This document shows, in pieces, positions 1 to 8,313 of a stretch of 64,000 nt of DNA. Position numbers and translations under genes: made by a program. The stretch lies in contig NZ_WPNZ01000024.1 of assembly GCF_009755605.1 (NCBI RefSeq), positions 1 to 64,000 on the forward strand. The letters run 5' to 3'. Below the pieces are notes generated by a model. It was not told the DNA's origin, ran no database searches, and saw only the letters and a program-made list of their open reading frames with translations. This stretch comes from Streptomyces typhae. GTDB lineage: Bacteria > Actinomycetota > Actinomycetes > Streptomycetales > Streptomycetaceae. Positions within the stretch are counted from its first letter, which is position 1. Every line of letters begins with the position of its first letter.

Positions 1-494
1 TCATCTCGGGGTTGCAGCGGAAGATGACCAAGCAGGGCAACGCGTGGGCGATCGCGACGGTGGAGGACCTCGCCGGTTCCATCGAGTGCATGTTCTTCCC
101 GGCGACGTATCAGCTGGTGTCGACGCAGCTGGTCGAGGACGCGGTGGTGTTCGTCAAGGGCCGGCTCGACAAGCGTGAGGACGTGCCCCGCCTCGTCGCC
201 ATGGAGATGCAGGTCCCCGACCTGAGCGCGGCCGAGGGGCTGCCGGTCGTCCGCATCGATCTGCGGCAGGCGCAGATCACCCCGCGTACGGTCCGGCGCC
301 TGAAGGAGATCCTGCGCGCCCACCCCGGCGCGGCCGAGGTCCGGCTGCACGTGCGCGGCGCCACCACGACCACCGTGTACCGGCTCGGCCCGCGCGTGGG
401 GGAGGGGCCGGGGTTCTGGGCCGACGTCAAGGCGGCGATGGGGGTGGGCCGGGACGGCGTCCGGCGCGATCACGCCATTCGTGTCAGCGACTGA
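1..494 (+). CDS. dnaE: DNA polymerase III alpha subunit, C-terminal end (partial)
   Basis: Only the last 164 codons are in the window; the gene enters from the left edge, in frame from base 3. The protein is the replicative polymerase catalytic subunit. What is visible is the C-terminal OB-fold and tail: it opens with ISGLQRKMTKQGNAWAIATV and continues through GSIECMFFPATYQ and VFVKGRLDKRED, which match the OB-fold of actinobacterial DnaE, followed by the small tail domain. The catalytic core cannot be assessed. The extreme C-terminus (DHAIRVSD) differs from the ending I expect for this family, so this could be a paralogue rather than the main replicative copy. A 217-base gap separates it from the next gene, so they are probably not co-transcribed. 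Confidence 0.9.
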   Translation, partial: ISGLQRKMTKQGNAWAIATVEDLAGSIECMFFPATYQLVSTQLVEDAVVFVKGRLDKREDVPRLVAMEMQVPDLSAAEGLPVVRIDLRQAQITPRTVRRLKEILRAHPGAAEVRLHVRGATTTTVYRLGPRVGEGPGFWADVKAAMGVGRDGVRRDHAIRVSD

Positions 495-711
495 CGCCAG
501 CGTGCGGGCGTGGCGCGGTGCCCCCGGTGAGGTCGTGCGGGGTTGACAGCCGCCGGCCGGCGTGGCAATTCGGCCATCGGGGAGCACTCGGGGCCGACCG
601 TGGCGAAGTTGGCCGAACCGGTCATGGTCCGGCTAGGTGCATGGGGCATGAAGTGAGGGTGCGGGACGTCGTACGACCCGTACGACCCGTCCGAGTACAT
701 CGGAGGACGCC

Positions 712-2043
712 ATGGCGCAATCCGCCCCCTTCCCTCAGGACCGCACCTGCCCCTATCACCCGCCCACCGGATACCGGCCGTTGAGCGACCACGCGCCGCT
801 CAACCGCGTCACCCTCTACGACGGCAGCGAGGCCTGGCTCGTCACCGGACACGCCGAGGCCCAGGCCCTGCTCACCGACCCGCGGCTCTCCGCCGACCGG
901 CAGAACCCCGACTTCCCGATGACCGCGCCGCGCTTCGAGCTCTCCCGGCACGTGCAGCTCGCGCTGCTCGGCGTCGACGATCCGCTGCACAACAAGCAGC
1001 GCCGCATGCTGATCCCCACGTTCGGGGTGAAGCGGGTGGCGGCGATGCGGCCCCGCATCCAGCGCGTCGTCGACGAGCTCCTCGACGCCGTCGTCACCAA
1101 GGGGCCGCCCGTCGAACTCGTCACCGCGTTCGCCCTGCCCGTGCCGTCCATCGTGATCTGTGAACTGCTCGGTGTCCCGTACGCCGACCACGACTTCTTC
1201 GAGGGCGCGTCGCGCCGGATCCTGCGGTCGGACACGCCGGAGGATGCGGAGGCGGGCCGCAAGGAACTGATGGACTACCTGGGCGAGTTGGTCGACCGCA
1301 AGCGCAGGACGGTCGACGCGGGGACGGCCCCGGGCGCCGCACGCACCTCGGAAGGGCCGCGCGAATCAGAAAGGCCGCGCGAAGCCGGTGCGGCCCGGGA
1401 CCGTGCGGCCCGGGACCGTGCGGCCCAGGACCGTGCGGTTCGGGACACCCCCGAGGGCCTGCTCGACGAGCTGATCCGGGACCGGCTCGCGGACGGCTCC
1501 CTCGACCGTGACGAACTCGTACGCGTCGCCCTCATCCTGCTCGTCGCCGGGCACGAGACCACCGCCAACATGATCTCGCTCGGCATGTTCACCCTCCTCG
1601 AACACCCCGAGCAACTCGCGGCCCTGCGCGCCGAACCCGAGCTGACGCCCGGCGCCGTCGAGGAACTGCTGCGCTTCCTGTCCATCGCCGACGGGCTGCT
1701 GCGCGTGGCGACCGAGGACGTCGAGGTGGCCGGGCAGACCATCCGTGTGGGCGAGGGCGTGGTCCTCGCCGCCTCCACCATCAACCGTGACACCGCCGTC
1801 TACGCGGACGCGGACGACCTCGACGTGCGCCGCAGCGCCCGGCACCACCTCGCCTTCGGCTTCGGCATCCACCAGTGCCTGGGGCAGAACCTCGCCCGCC
1901 TGGAGCTCGACATCGCCCTCAGGACCCTGCTCGCCCGCATCCCCGACCTGCGCCTGGCCGTGTCCGCCGAGGAGCTCCGGATGAAACCCGGTGACACCAT
2001 CCAGGGGCTCGTCGAACTGCCGGTCACCTGGGGGCGCCCCTGA
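712..2043 (+). CDS. Cytochrome P450 (CYP105-like)
   Basis: A 443-residue soluble bacterial P450 monooxygenase. Visible landmarks are the I-helix oxygen-activation motif AGHETT (about residue 279), the ExxR motif in EELLR (about 317-321) and the heme-thiolate loop FGFGIHQCLGQ with Cys about 389. The start is ATG after GGAGG at about 702. It overlaps by one base (TGATG) with a 3Fe-4S ferredoxin, the usual partner arrangement of CYP105-type enzymes, so the two are translationally coupled and the ferredoxin probably supplies its electrons. The substrate cannot be read. It is some 35-40 residues longer than usual because of a low-complexity Arg/Asp/Ala-rich insertion (about residues 204-246) ahead of the segment leading to the I-helix, containing a 15-bp tandem repeat. 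The fold should tolerate it as a loop, but this is inference. Confidence 0.95.
   Translation: MAQSAPFPQDRTCPYHPPTGYRPLSDHAPLNRVTLYDGSEAWLVTGHAEAQALLTDPRLSADRQNPDFPMTAPRFELSRHVQLALLGVDDPLHNKQRRMLIPTFGVKRVAAMRPRIQRVVDELLDAVVTKGPPVELVTAFALPVPSIVICELLGVPYADHDFFEGASRRILRSDTPEDAEAGRKELMDYLGELVDRKRRTVDAGTAPGAARTSEGPRESERPREAGAARDRAARDRAAQDRAVRDTPEGLLDELIRDRLADGSLDRDELVRVALILLVAGHETTANMISLGMFTLLEHPEQLAALRAEPELTPGAVEELLRFLSIADGLLRVATEDVEVAGQTIRVGEGVVLAASTINRDTAVYADADDLDVRRSARHHLAFGFGIHQCLGQNLARLELDIALRTLLARIPDLRLAVSAEELRMKPGDTIQGLVELPVTWGRP
1390..1449 (+). repeat. 15-bp tandem repeat inside the P450 gene
   Basis: About four copies of GCGGCCCGGGACCGT, three near perfect and a fourth degenerate. They encode repeated RDRAA-type pentapeptides in a loop between the G-helix and I-helix regions. 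The period is a multiple of three, so copy-number change would keep the frame. Confidence 0.9.
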
Positions 2044-2240
2044 TGCGGATCACCATCGACACGGACGTGTGCATCGGTGCCGGTCAGTGCGTCCTGACCG
2101 CGCCCAAGGTCTTCACCCAGGACGACGACGGCTTCAGCGAGCTGCTCGCCGGATGGGCGGACAGGGCGGGCGACCCCATGCTGCGGGAGGCGGCACGGGC
2201 CTGCCCGGTGCGGGCCATCACGCTGCACGAGGACGAATGA
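2043..2240 (+). CDS. 3Fe-4S ferredoxin, P450 redox partner
   Basis: A 65-residue cytoplasmic electron carrier. Cysteines at 10, 16 and 54 (C-x5-C, then CP near the C-terminus) fit the single 3Fe-4S cluster ferredoxins found beside streptomycete P450 genes; the fourth cysteine of a 4Fe-4S cluster is absent. The ATG overlaps the P450 stop by one base, so it is the second gene of a two-gene operon. It probably delivers electrons from a ferredoxin reductase encoded elsewhere. Confidence 0.95.
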   Translation: MRITIDTDVCIGAGQCVLTAPKVFTQDDDGFSELLAGWADRAGDPMLREAARACPVRAITLHEDE

Positions 2241-2332
2241 CGGAAGGCTGACACGGCGGCCCGGCGGCCCGGCGGCCTGGTGGCCTCTGGGCCGCCGGGG
2301 ACCTCCCCGCGGCACGTCGGCCCGGCCCCGGC

Positions 2333-2500
2333 GCCGATGTGTCGCGGAGGCTGCCGGTCTGCCCGGTGCCGATGTGCCGCGGAGGCTGCCGAATCTGCCC
2401 GGCGCCGATGTGCCGCGGAGACTGCCGAATCTGCCCGCCGCCGACGTGTCGCGGAGACTGCCGAGTTCGCCCCGCCGCCGACGTGCCACGCAGGCCGCGC
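2333..2500. repeat. Intergenic 35-37 bp tandem repeat
   Basis: Four to five imperfect copies beginning at 2333, 2368, 2404, 2440 and 2477, each starting GCCGATGTGYCGCGGAG or a close variant. They fill most of the 272-base gap between the ferredoxin and the GNAT gene and end just before its ATG. All six frames can be read through parts of it, but nothing resembles a protein family. Confidence 0.85.
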
Positions 2501-2512
2501 GACAATGGACGC

Positions 2513-3073
2513 ATGCGCATCCGACCGGTCCACGACAGCGAACTGCCGCGTCTCCAGGACATCGAACGAGCCGCGGGCCACTGCTTCCGGGACGTCGGCA
2601 TGCCGGAGATCGCCGACGACGAGCCGCCGGCCCTGGAGGTGCTCGCGGGCCGTCTGCGCGCCGGACTCGCCTGGGTGGCCGCCGACCCGGGCGCCGCCGA
2701 CGTGCCGGTGGCCTACCTCATCGCCGACCACGTGGACGGCGACCTCCACGTCGAGCAGGTGTCGGTGCACCCCGCGTACGCGCGCCGCGGCATCGGCCGG
2801 TCCCTCCTCGAACACCTCGCTGACCGGGCCGCGGCCGACGGGGTCCCCGCGCTGACCCTGACGACGTTCAGGGACGTGCCGTGGAACGGCCCGTACTACG
2901 CGCGCTGCGGCTTCCTCACCCTGGACGACGGAGCCGTCGGCCCCGGACTGCGCGCCGTCCGCGAGGAAGAGGCGCGGCTCGGCCTGGACCGCTGGCCACG
3001 GGTGTGCATGCGGCGTCCGGTGCCGCGACCGGCTTCGCTCGCGGTGGCTGCCACCCCGTCCCGGCAGGGGTGA
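2513..3073 (+). CDS. GNAT-family N-acetyltransferase
   Basis: A 186-residue single-domain acyl-CoA N-acetyltransferase. The acetyl-CoA binding signature is VSVHPAYARRGIGRSLLEHL, with the RRGIGR pyrophosphate loop, followed by a C-terminal strand around YYARCGF. An upstream in-frame extension from 2339 exists but runs through the tandem repeat and is not protein-like, so the ATG beginning MRIRPVHDSELPRL is chosen; no strong ribosome binding site precedes it. The substrate is unknown. The last 20 residues are low complexity and probably disordered. No operon partner is evident. Confidence 0.88.
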   Translation: MRIRPVHDSELPRLQDIERAAGHCFRDVGMPEIADDEPPALEVLAGRLRAGLAWVAADPGAADVPVAYLIADHVDGDLHVEQVSVHPAYARRGIGRSLLEHLADRAAADGVPALTLTTFRDVPWNGPYYARCGFLTLDDGAVGPGLRAVREEEARLGLDRWPRVCMRRPVPRPASLAVAATPSRQG

Positions 3074-3158
3074 AATCCGGCCTCTGTGCGTCCGGCCGGG
3101 TGCTGTGTGTGTCGAAGGGGTTCAGTCCGACGTTGGTCTGGACCTATCATCCGTTGTC

Positions 3159-3656
3159 ATGAGCGGGCCAGCGTTCCCCCCGCGTGTCACCGCCGTTGCC
3201 GCTTTCGGATCCGGGCCAAAGCGTACGCCTCGGCTCCCGAAGGGCTGCCCGGCGAGGGGAACGGGCGTGCGCGCCACCGGCGCAGGGTGCGCCCCGTGGC
3301 TGCTCGTCGCCCTGCTCTGCCTGGTCACGGCGCTTGGCGCGTCGGCTGCGGTCTTCCCCGAAAGTTCCGCGCACAGGAGTGACGGCGTAGTCGCGACGAC
3401 TCCGTTCGGACCTCCGGCCGACGCGCTCGCCGTGCGCAGTGCAGCAGGCGGCGGCAGCGGCTGCCACGGTGGTGACGACGGCGACGCGTCCCGTGCCGCC
3501 GTGCTCCCCGTGCCCGAACAGCCCGGCGGCGGGCAGGGGCAGCGGCCCGCCTCCGCCCGGCACGACTCCTGCCAAGGCCTGGCCCCGCTCGGCCGCACGG
3601 CCGCGCCCGATGTCAGCGCGGTCGACCTGTACAGCACCCGGGTGATCCGGACGTAG
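3159..3656 (+). CDS. Hypothetical single-pass membrane or secreted protein
   Basis: A 165-residue protein without a recognised family. One hydrophobic segment (WLLVALLCLVTALGASAAVF, about residues 49-68) is preceded by basic residues, then a Gly/Pro/Ala-rich extracellular tail with two cysteines (GCHGG and SCQGL) that could form a disulfide. The ATG at 3159 is preferred over an upstream in-frame start at 3105; neither has a good ribosome binding site. It sits about 100 bases upstream of the DoxX gene on the same strand and may be co-transcribed. The N-terminal stretch before the membrane segment is long for a signal peptide. Confidence 0.6.
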   Translation: MSGPAFPPRVTAVAAFGSGPKRTPRLPKGCPARGTGVRATGAGCAPWLLVALLCLVTALGASAAVFPESSAHRSDGVVATTPFGPPADALAVRSAAGGGSGCHGGDDGDASRAAVLPVPEQPGGGQGQRPASARHDSCQGLAPLGRTAAPDVSAVDLYSTRVIRT

Positions 3657-3754
3657 GCGGGACTCTCTCCTCCCGCTCACGCCCGCACACCCGCCCCCGG
3701 GCGCCCGCGCGGCGTCGTCTTCCCCGATCCCCACGGCTCAAGGAGAGATCCAGC

Positions 3755-4363
3755 ATGTCTTCCCCCTCCCTTCCCCCGCACTCCGCCGACCCCAAGCCCC
3801 CGCCCCCGCCGTCCGTCCCCGGCGGCACCCCGGCGGACCCGGCGCATCGCCAGCTGTCCCCGGCTCAGGACCAGCAACTCGGTCTCGACGCGGGAGTGTT
3901 GGTGGTGCGTGTCGTGGTGGGCCTCATCATGGCCGGCCACGGCACGCAGAAGCTCTTCCGCTGGTTCGACGGCGGCGGCCTGAACAGCACCTCGGACTTC
4001 TTCGCCGCCGAGGGCTACAAGGCCGCCAAGACGATGGCGTACGTCGCCGCCCTCACTGAGACCTTCTGCGGCCTCGGCCTCGCCATCGGGCTGCTCACCC
4101 CGCTCGCGGCCGCGGGCGTCCTGGGCGTCATGATCAACGCCATGGCCATCACCTGGGACGACGGCTTCTTCCTCCCCGAAGGCATCGAGTACCAAGTGGT
4201 GCTCGCCTCCGGCGCGGTGGCGGTGGCCCTGATCGGCCCCGGCAGGCTCGCCGCCGACCAGCTCCTGCCCGGACTCCGTGACCACCGGTTCGCCCGCGGT
4301 GTCGCGGCCGTGGCGCTCGGGGTGATATCCGCCGCGTTCGTGCTCCTGGTGCTGCGGGACTGA
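3755..4363 (+). CDS. DoxX family membrane protein
   Basis: A 202-residue integral membrane protein. After a Pro-rich cytoplasmic N-terminus (about 45 residues) come four hydrophobic segments around LVVRVVVGLIMAGHGTQKLF, the alanine-rich TETFCGLGLAIGLLTPLA segment, GVMINAMAIT and a C-terminal helix, the layout of the DoxX family. The GHGTQKLF turn after helix 1 is characteristic. DoxX proteins have been linked to quinone and thiol redox functions, but the role here is not shown. The start is ATG with AAGGAGAG about 15 bases upstream. A strong hairpin follows the stop. Confidence 0.9.
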   Translation: MSSPSLPPHSADPKPPPPPSVPGGTPADPAHRQLSPAQDQQLGLDAGVLVVRVVVGLIMAGHGTQKLFRWFDGGGLNSTSDFFAAEGYKAAKTMAYVAALTETFCGLGLAIGLLTPLAAAGVLGVMINAMAITWDDGFFLPEGIEYQVVLASGAVAVALIGPGRLAADQLLPGLRDHRFARGVAAVALGVISAAFVLLVLRD

Positions 4364-4384
4364 CGTCCGCGCCCGCTCCTGGCC

Positions 4385-4421
4385 GCCGGTGCCGACGTGT
4401 CCGTCCGTCGTCGGCACCGGC
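4385..4421. terminator. Bidirectional terminator hairpin
   Basis: Perfect 13-bp stem GCCGGTGCCGACG (4385-4397) with CGTCGGCACCGGC (4409-4421) and an 11-base loop. It lies between the convergent DoxX and LacI genes and should terminate both. There is no U-tract, as is usual in this group. Confidence 0.85.
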
Positions 4422-4496
4422 GAAGCCGCCGGTGCGTACGGAACCGCCTGCGCCGACGCCGCGTTCGGGTGTGGTCGGGGGCCTGCGCAGGCCTGA

Positions 4497-5693
4497 TCAC
4501 TCCGGTCCGGTGACCTGCCGGGGCGCCGGCACTCGCGTGGCCCGGCCGGGAGCTTCCGCCGGGCCCCGCCGGTCGCCCGGTGCGGCCTCAGCGCCACGCT
4601 CGTCGCCCGCTGCCGTCGGCCGGGGTCCGCTGGACTCCCGTACCACCAGCTCCGGCGCGAGCCGTACCGCCCGCTGCGGTCCCTCCTCGCCACCGGCGAG
4701 GCGTTGGTTCAGCAACCGCGTGGCCTCCGCGGCCAGTTCGGGCACCGGCTGGCGGACGGTCGTGATGCCGGGAGCGGCGAGCGCCGCCATCGGGATGTCG
4801 TCGAAGCCGGTGACGGCGACGTCGCCGGGCACGTCCGCGCCGAGTTGCTGGAGCCGCTGCAACGCGCCCACCGCGATCAGGTCGTTGGCGCACACGAGCG
4901 CGTCGGGCCGGGCCTCCCACACCAGGTCCACGGCGGCGCGGCCCCAGGCCACGGAGAAGTCGCCGAGCGCGATCCGCCCGGCCGCGCCCTCGTCGAGCAC
5001 CGCGGCACCGGCCGCGTACGCCGCGCGGCGCTCGGCCGCTGCCGACGCCGTTCCTTCGGCCCCGACGAACCAGACGCGCCGACGGCCGGTCGCGGCCAGG
5101 TGGTCGAGCACGAGCGCCATGCCCGCCGAGTTGTCCACGGCCACGGAGTCCGCGACCCCCGGGCCGCAGCCGCGGTCCATCAGGACGAGGGGCACCCGTG
5201 CGGCGGCCGCGGCGACCGCGTCCCGGCTGCGGCGCTCGTCGGCCGGGACGACCAGGAGGGCGTCGACGCGGCGGGCGAGGAGGTCGTCGATGTACCCGGC
5301 CTCCGCGACCGGGTCGTCGTCGCAGTCGGCGAGGAGCACGGCGCGGCCTTCGGCGTGCAGGGCGTGCGTCAGCTCGCGCACGAGCGCCGGGTAGAAGGGG
5401 TTGGTGATCTGCGGCAGGACCAGGCCCACGGTGCCGGTGGCGCGGCTGCGCAGGGCGCGGGCCGCGTGGTTCGGGCGGTAGCCGAGCTCCTCGGCGGCAG
5501 CGCGGACCCGGCGGGCGGTGTCCGCCCCCACCGGACGGGTGCCCGCGAGGACCCGGGACACGGTGGCGACGGAACAGCCGGAGGCGCGGGCCACGTCCCG
5601 CAGGGTCACATCCCTCGTGGCTGTACCCCGCGTGGCTGTATCCCGCACAGTCACCGCGTCCCGCACAGTCACATCAGCCACGCCTGGGTCCAC
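4497..5693 (-). CDS. LacI-family transcriptional regulator
   Basis: About 398 residues. An N-terminal helix-turn-helix (TLRDVARASGCSVATVSRVL) with the LacI hinge (ELGYRPNHAARALRS) is followed by a periplasmic-binding-protein-like effector domain (GLVLPQITNPFYPALV, VDALLVVPADE, CANDLIAVGAL, VTGFDDIPMA). The ligand is unknown. It is divergent from a nucleoside hydrolase + MFS operon, so a nucleoside or sugar effector is inferred. The open frame begins at a TTG (5729), but GTG at 5693, preceded by GGAGGG, is a better start. The first 20-30 residues before the HTH contain an 18/15-bp tandem repeat (TVRDAV, TVRDTA, TRGTA, TRDVT), which makes the true start uncertain. The last about 45 residues are disordered and low complexity. 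Probably autoregulated through the AACGTT site at 5729. Confidence 0.92.
   Translation of the reverse strand: MDPGVADVTVRDAVTVRDTATRGTATRDVTLRDVARASGCSVATVSRVLAGTRPVGADTARRVRAAAEELGYRPNHAARALRSRATGTVGLVLPQITNPFYPALVRELTHALHAEGRAVLLADCDDDPVAEAGYIDDLLARRVDALLVVPADERRSRDAVAAAAARVPLVLMDRGCGPGVADSVAVDNSAGMALVLDHLAATGRRRVWFVGAEGTASAAAERRAAYAAGAAVLDEGAAGRIALGDFSVAWGRAAVDLVWEARPDALVCANDLIAVGALQRLQQLGADVPGDVAVTGFDDIPMAALAAPGITTVRQPVPELAAEATRLLNQRLAGGEEGPQRAVRLAPELVVRESSGPRPTAAGDERGAEAAPGDRRGPAEAPGRATRVPAPRQVTGPE
5607..5672 (-). repeat. 18/15-bp tandem repeat at the 5' end of the LacI gene
   Basis: Two 18-bp copies (5655-5672 and 5637-5654, GTGACTGTGCGGGAYRCR) are followed by two 15-bp copies (5622-5636 and 5607-5621). 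They encode VTVRDA, VTVRDT, ATRGT, ATRDV. Each copy offers further in-frame GTG codons, which blurs the start. Confidence 0.8.
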
Positions 5694-5720
5694 CCCTCCA
5701 CCCTCCGGCCCTCCGGTGCG

Positions 5721-5740
5721 ATGCGGCAAACGTTATCAGC
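5721..5740. promoter_or_regulatory. Candidate LacI operator 1 (AACGTT)
   Basis: GCAAACGTTATC is centred on the palindrome AACGTT at 5729-5734, just upstream of the LacI gene. LacI-family operators typically have a central CG pair flanked by A/T. It shares its core with the site at 5851, 122 bases away, which suggests DNA looping or dual control of both divergent units. Confidence 0.55.
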
Positions 5741-5813
5741 GGGCCAGCTTCCGGGACAGGGCACCGAACGCCGCTGTGACGAGAAACGCACAGCTCAGAG
5801 GTGGTGCAGGTTA

Positions 5814-5842
5814 TTGACAGAAGTCGCACTCCTGCACAAAGT
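5814..5842 (+). promoter_or_regulatory. Candidate promoter of the nucleoside hydrolase operon
   Basis: A perfect -35 TTGACA (5814-5819) is followed after 17 bases by a weak -10 CAAAGT (5837-5842). Transcription would begin about 5849, placing the AACGTT operator on top of the start site. Confidence 0.5.
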
Positions 5843-5845
5843 GCT

Positions 5846-5861
5846 CGGAGAACGTTTTCCC
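5846..5861. promoter_or_regulatory. Candidate LacI operator 2 (AACGTT)
   Basis: GGAGAACGTTTTCCCG is a near-perfect palindrome centred on AACGTT at 5851-5856, immediately downstream of the candidate -35/-10 pair. This position fits repression by blocking transcription start. Confidence 0.65.
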
Positions 5862-5908
5862 GAGCGTCACCCGGCGGTGACCGCTCAGCCGAACAAAGAG
5901 GTTCCGCG

Positions 5909-6856
5909 ATGGCCAAGAAGATCATCCTCGACTGCGACCCCGGACATGACGACGCGATCGCCATGCTCCTGGCGCACGGAAATCCCGACGTCGAGCTGGT
6001 CGCGGTCACCACGGTCGTCGGCAACCAGACCCTGGAGAAGGTCACCCGCAACGCCCTCTCCGTGGCCCGCATCGCGGACATCACCGGCGTCCCCTTCGCC
6101 GCCGGCTGCCCCCGCCCCCTGGTCCGCACCGTCGAGACGGCCCCCGAGATCCACGGCGAGAGCGGCATCGACGGCCCGGTCATGCCCGAGCCGACCCTCG
6201 CCCTCGACGACCGCCACGCCGTCGACCTCATCATCGACACGGTCATGGCCCACGAGCCCGGCGAGATCACCCTCGTGCCCACGGCGGGCCTGACCAACAT
6301 CGCCCTCGCCGCGCGCAAGGAGCCCCGCATCGTCGAGCGCGTCCGCGAGGTCGTCCTGATGGGCGGCGGCTACCACACGGGCAACTGGAGTCCCGTCGCC
6401 GAGTTCAACATCAAGATCGACCCCGAGGCCGCGCACATCGTCTTCAACGCGGGCTGGCCGGTCACCATGGTCGGCCTCGACCTCACCCACCAGGCCCTCG
6501 CCACCCCCGAGGTCGTCGAGCGCATCGCACGCGTCGGCACGCGCCCCGCCGTCTTCGTGAACGAGCTCCTCGACTTCTTCGGCGCCATGTACCTCAAGGC
6601 CCAGGGCTTCCAGGCGCCGCCCGTGCACGACCCCTGCGCCGTCGCCTACGTCATCGACCCGAGCGTCATGACCGTACGCAAGGCACCTGTGGACATCGAG
6701 CTCACCGGCACCCTCACCCTCGGCATGACCGTCGCCGACCTCCGCGCGCCCGCCCCCGCCGACTGCCGCACCCAAGTGGCCGTCGACCTGGACCACGGGC
6801 GATTCTGGGACCTTGTCGTGGATGCCCTCGAGCGGATCGGTGACGTGGCCGCGTGA
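5909..6856 (+). CDS. Nucleoside hydrolase (IUNH family)
   Basis: A 315-residue cytoplasmic N-ribohydrolase that splits nucleosides into base and ribose. The calcium- and ribose-binding motif DCDPGHDDA is at residues 8-16; the family landmarks LVPTAGLTNIALA, VLMGGGY, AEFNIKIDPEAA and the late VHDPCAVAYVIDP segment are present and intact. ATG at 5909 matches family length; a longer in-frame start at 5801 lies upstream of the promoter elements and is unlikely. It overlaps the MFS gene by four bases (GTGA), forming a two-gene operon for uptake and breakdown of nucleosides. Control by the divergent LacI protein is suggested by the two AACGTT operators. Confidence 0.95.
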   Translation: MAKKIILDCDPGHDDAIAMLLAHGNPDVELVAVTTVVGNQTLEKVTRNALSVARIADITGVPFAAGCPRPLVRTVETAPEIHGESGIDGPVMPEPTLALDDRHAVDLIIDTVMAHEPGEITLVPTAGLTNIALAARKEPRIVERVREVVLMGGGYHTGNWSPVAEFNIKIDPEAAHIVFNAGWPVTMVGLDLTHQALATPEVVERIARVGTRPAVFVNELLDFFGAMYLKAQGFQAPPVHDPCAVAYVIDPSVMTVRKAPVDIELTGTLTLGMTVADLRAPAPADCRTQVAVDLDHGRFWDLVVDALERIGDVAA

Positions 6857-8313
6857 ACACCCCCCTCGCTGAACCCGCACACCCCGGCGCGTCCCCTGCC
6901 GCCGGGGGCGGCCGCCCCGTCCGCGTCTGGGTCCTGGTCGCCGCCCTCCTGGTGGCCTGCTTCGCGTTCCAGCTGAACGCGAGCATGCTCAGCCCCGCCC
7001 TGAAGAGCGTCGAGGACTCCCTCGACGCGACCTCCGCCGAGGTCGGCCTCACCCAGACGGCGTTCTTCACCTCCGCCGCCCTCTTCTCCCTGTTCCTGCC
7101 GCGCCTCGGCGACCTCGTCGGCCGCCGCCGCGTCCTCGCCGCGATGATGGCGCTCATGGCCGTCGGCTGTGTCGTGGCCGCGCTCGCGCAGAGCGTGCCC
7201 ATGCTGTTCGCGGGGCGCGTCATCCAGGGGGTGTCCGGGCCGACCGTGCCGCTCTGCCTGATCATGCTGCGCAACGAGGTGCACGAGCCGAAGCGGTACG
7301 GCACCCTGCTCGGCGTCATCACCGCCGTCAACGGCGGCATCGCGGGCGTCGACTCCATCGCGGGCGGCTCCCTCGCCGACCACTACGGCTTCCAGTCGGT
7401 GTTCTGGGTCATGGCCGTGGTCGCGGGACTCGCCATGGTCCTCGTCGCCACGCTCACCCCCGAGTCCACCGCCCGCGTCTCCGGCTCCGACAACCGCATG
7501 GACTGGCCCGGCGTGGCCCTCCTCGTCGTCTCCGTCGGCGCCGCCCTCATCGCCCTGAACGAGGCCGGCAAGCTCGGCGCCGCGAACTGGCCACTCGTCG
7601 CCGGACTCGCCGTCGTCGCCGCCCTCGCCTTCGCCGCCTTCTGGCGCGCCGAGGACCGCAGCAGCCACCCCCTCGTCGCCACCCGGCACCTGCGCAGGCG
7701 CTCCACCTGGGCCCTCCTGCTCACCACCGTCCTGACCATGACGGGTGTCTTCGCCGTCATGAACGGCATGATCCCCGCGTTCGCCCAGAACGCGGACGCC
7801 GGTTTCGGGATGAGCGCCGAGCAGTCGGCCTGGTGGACCCTCACCCCGTACGCCCTCGCGGGCCTTGCCATGGGCCCGATCGCCGGCCGCCTCGCCGCCA
7901 CGCACGGCTACGGCCGCGTCCTGCGCCTCGGCCTCATCGGCTCCGCCGCCACCGTCGCCCTGATGCTGTTCACCCTCCAGGCCGACTCGCGCCCGCTCCT
8001 GCTCGTCTCGTCGGTCCTCATCGGGGTCACCTACGCGGGCGTCGGCAACATCGTCCTGAACGGCCTCGGCATCGTGCTCTCGCCGAAGGAGAACCCCGGC
8101 TTCCTGCCGGGCCTGAACGCGGGCGCCTTCAACCTCGGCGCGGGCCTGAGCTTCGCCCTCCTGTACGCGGTCCAGACCGCGGCGGAACCGGCCGACAAGA
8201 CCTCGGCCGCGGGCTACTCCGCAGGCATGATCGCCGGGGTGGTGCTCATCGCGGCGGCCTTCCTGACGTCCTTCCTCATCCCGAAGCCGGTGGCGGCGGA
8301 GGCCCAGGAGTAG
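6853..8313 (+). CDS. MFS transporter, probably nucleoside uptake
   Basis: A 486-residue polytopic membrane protein. The start GTG overlaps the hydrolase stop (GTGA). The MFS signature is visible in the loop after TM2 (RLGDLVGRRRVLA), and the helices continue to the C-terminal GVVLIAAAFLTSFLIP; length and helix number fit 12-14 TM segments of the DHA2-like type. The operon with nucleoside hydrolase suggests nucleoside or purine transport, but MFS substrate cannot be read from sequence. Its 3' end overlaps the convergent MFS gene by 38 bases. Confidence 0.9.
   Translation: MNTPLAEPAHPGASPAAGGGRPVRVWVLVAALLVACFAFQLNASMLSPALKSVEDSLDATSAEVGLTQTAFFTSAALFSLFLPRLGDLVGRRRVLAAMMALMAVGCVVAALAQSVPMLFAGRVIQGVSGPTVPLCLIMLRNEVHEPKRYGTLLGVITAVNGGIAGVDSIAGGSLADHYGFQSVFWVMAVVAGLAMVLVATLTPESTARVSGSDNRMDWPGVALLVVSVGAALIALNEAGKLGAANWPLVAGLAVVAALAFAAFWRAEDRSSHPLVATRHLRRRSTWALLLTTVLTMTGVFAVMNGMIPAFAQNADAGFGMSAEQSAWWTLTPYALAGLAMGPIAGRLAATHGYGRVLRLGLIGSAATVALMLFTLQADSRPLLLVSSVLIGVTYAGVGNIVLNGLGIVLSPKENPGFLPGLNAGAFNLGAGLSFALLYAVQTAAEPADKTSAAGYSAGMIAGVVLIAAAFLTSFLIPKPVAAEAQE

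Noticed and set aside
3105..3158. Longer N-terminus for the 3159 membrane protein.
   Set aside because: Extra residues lie before an already long pre-membrane stretch and have no ribosome binding site.
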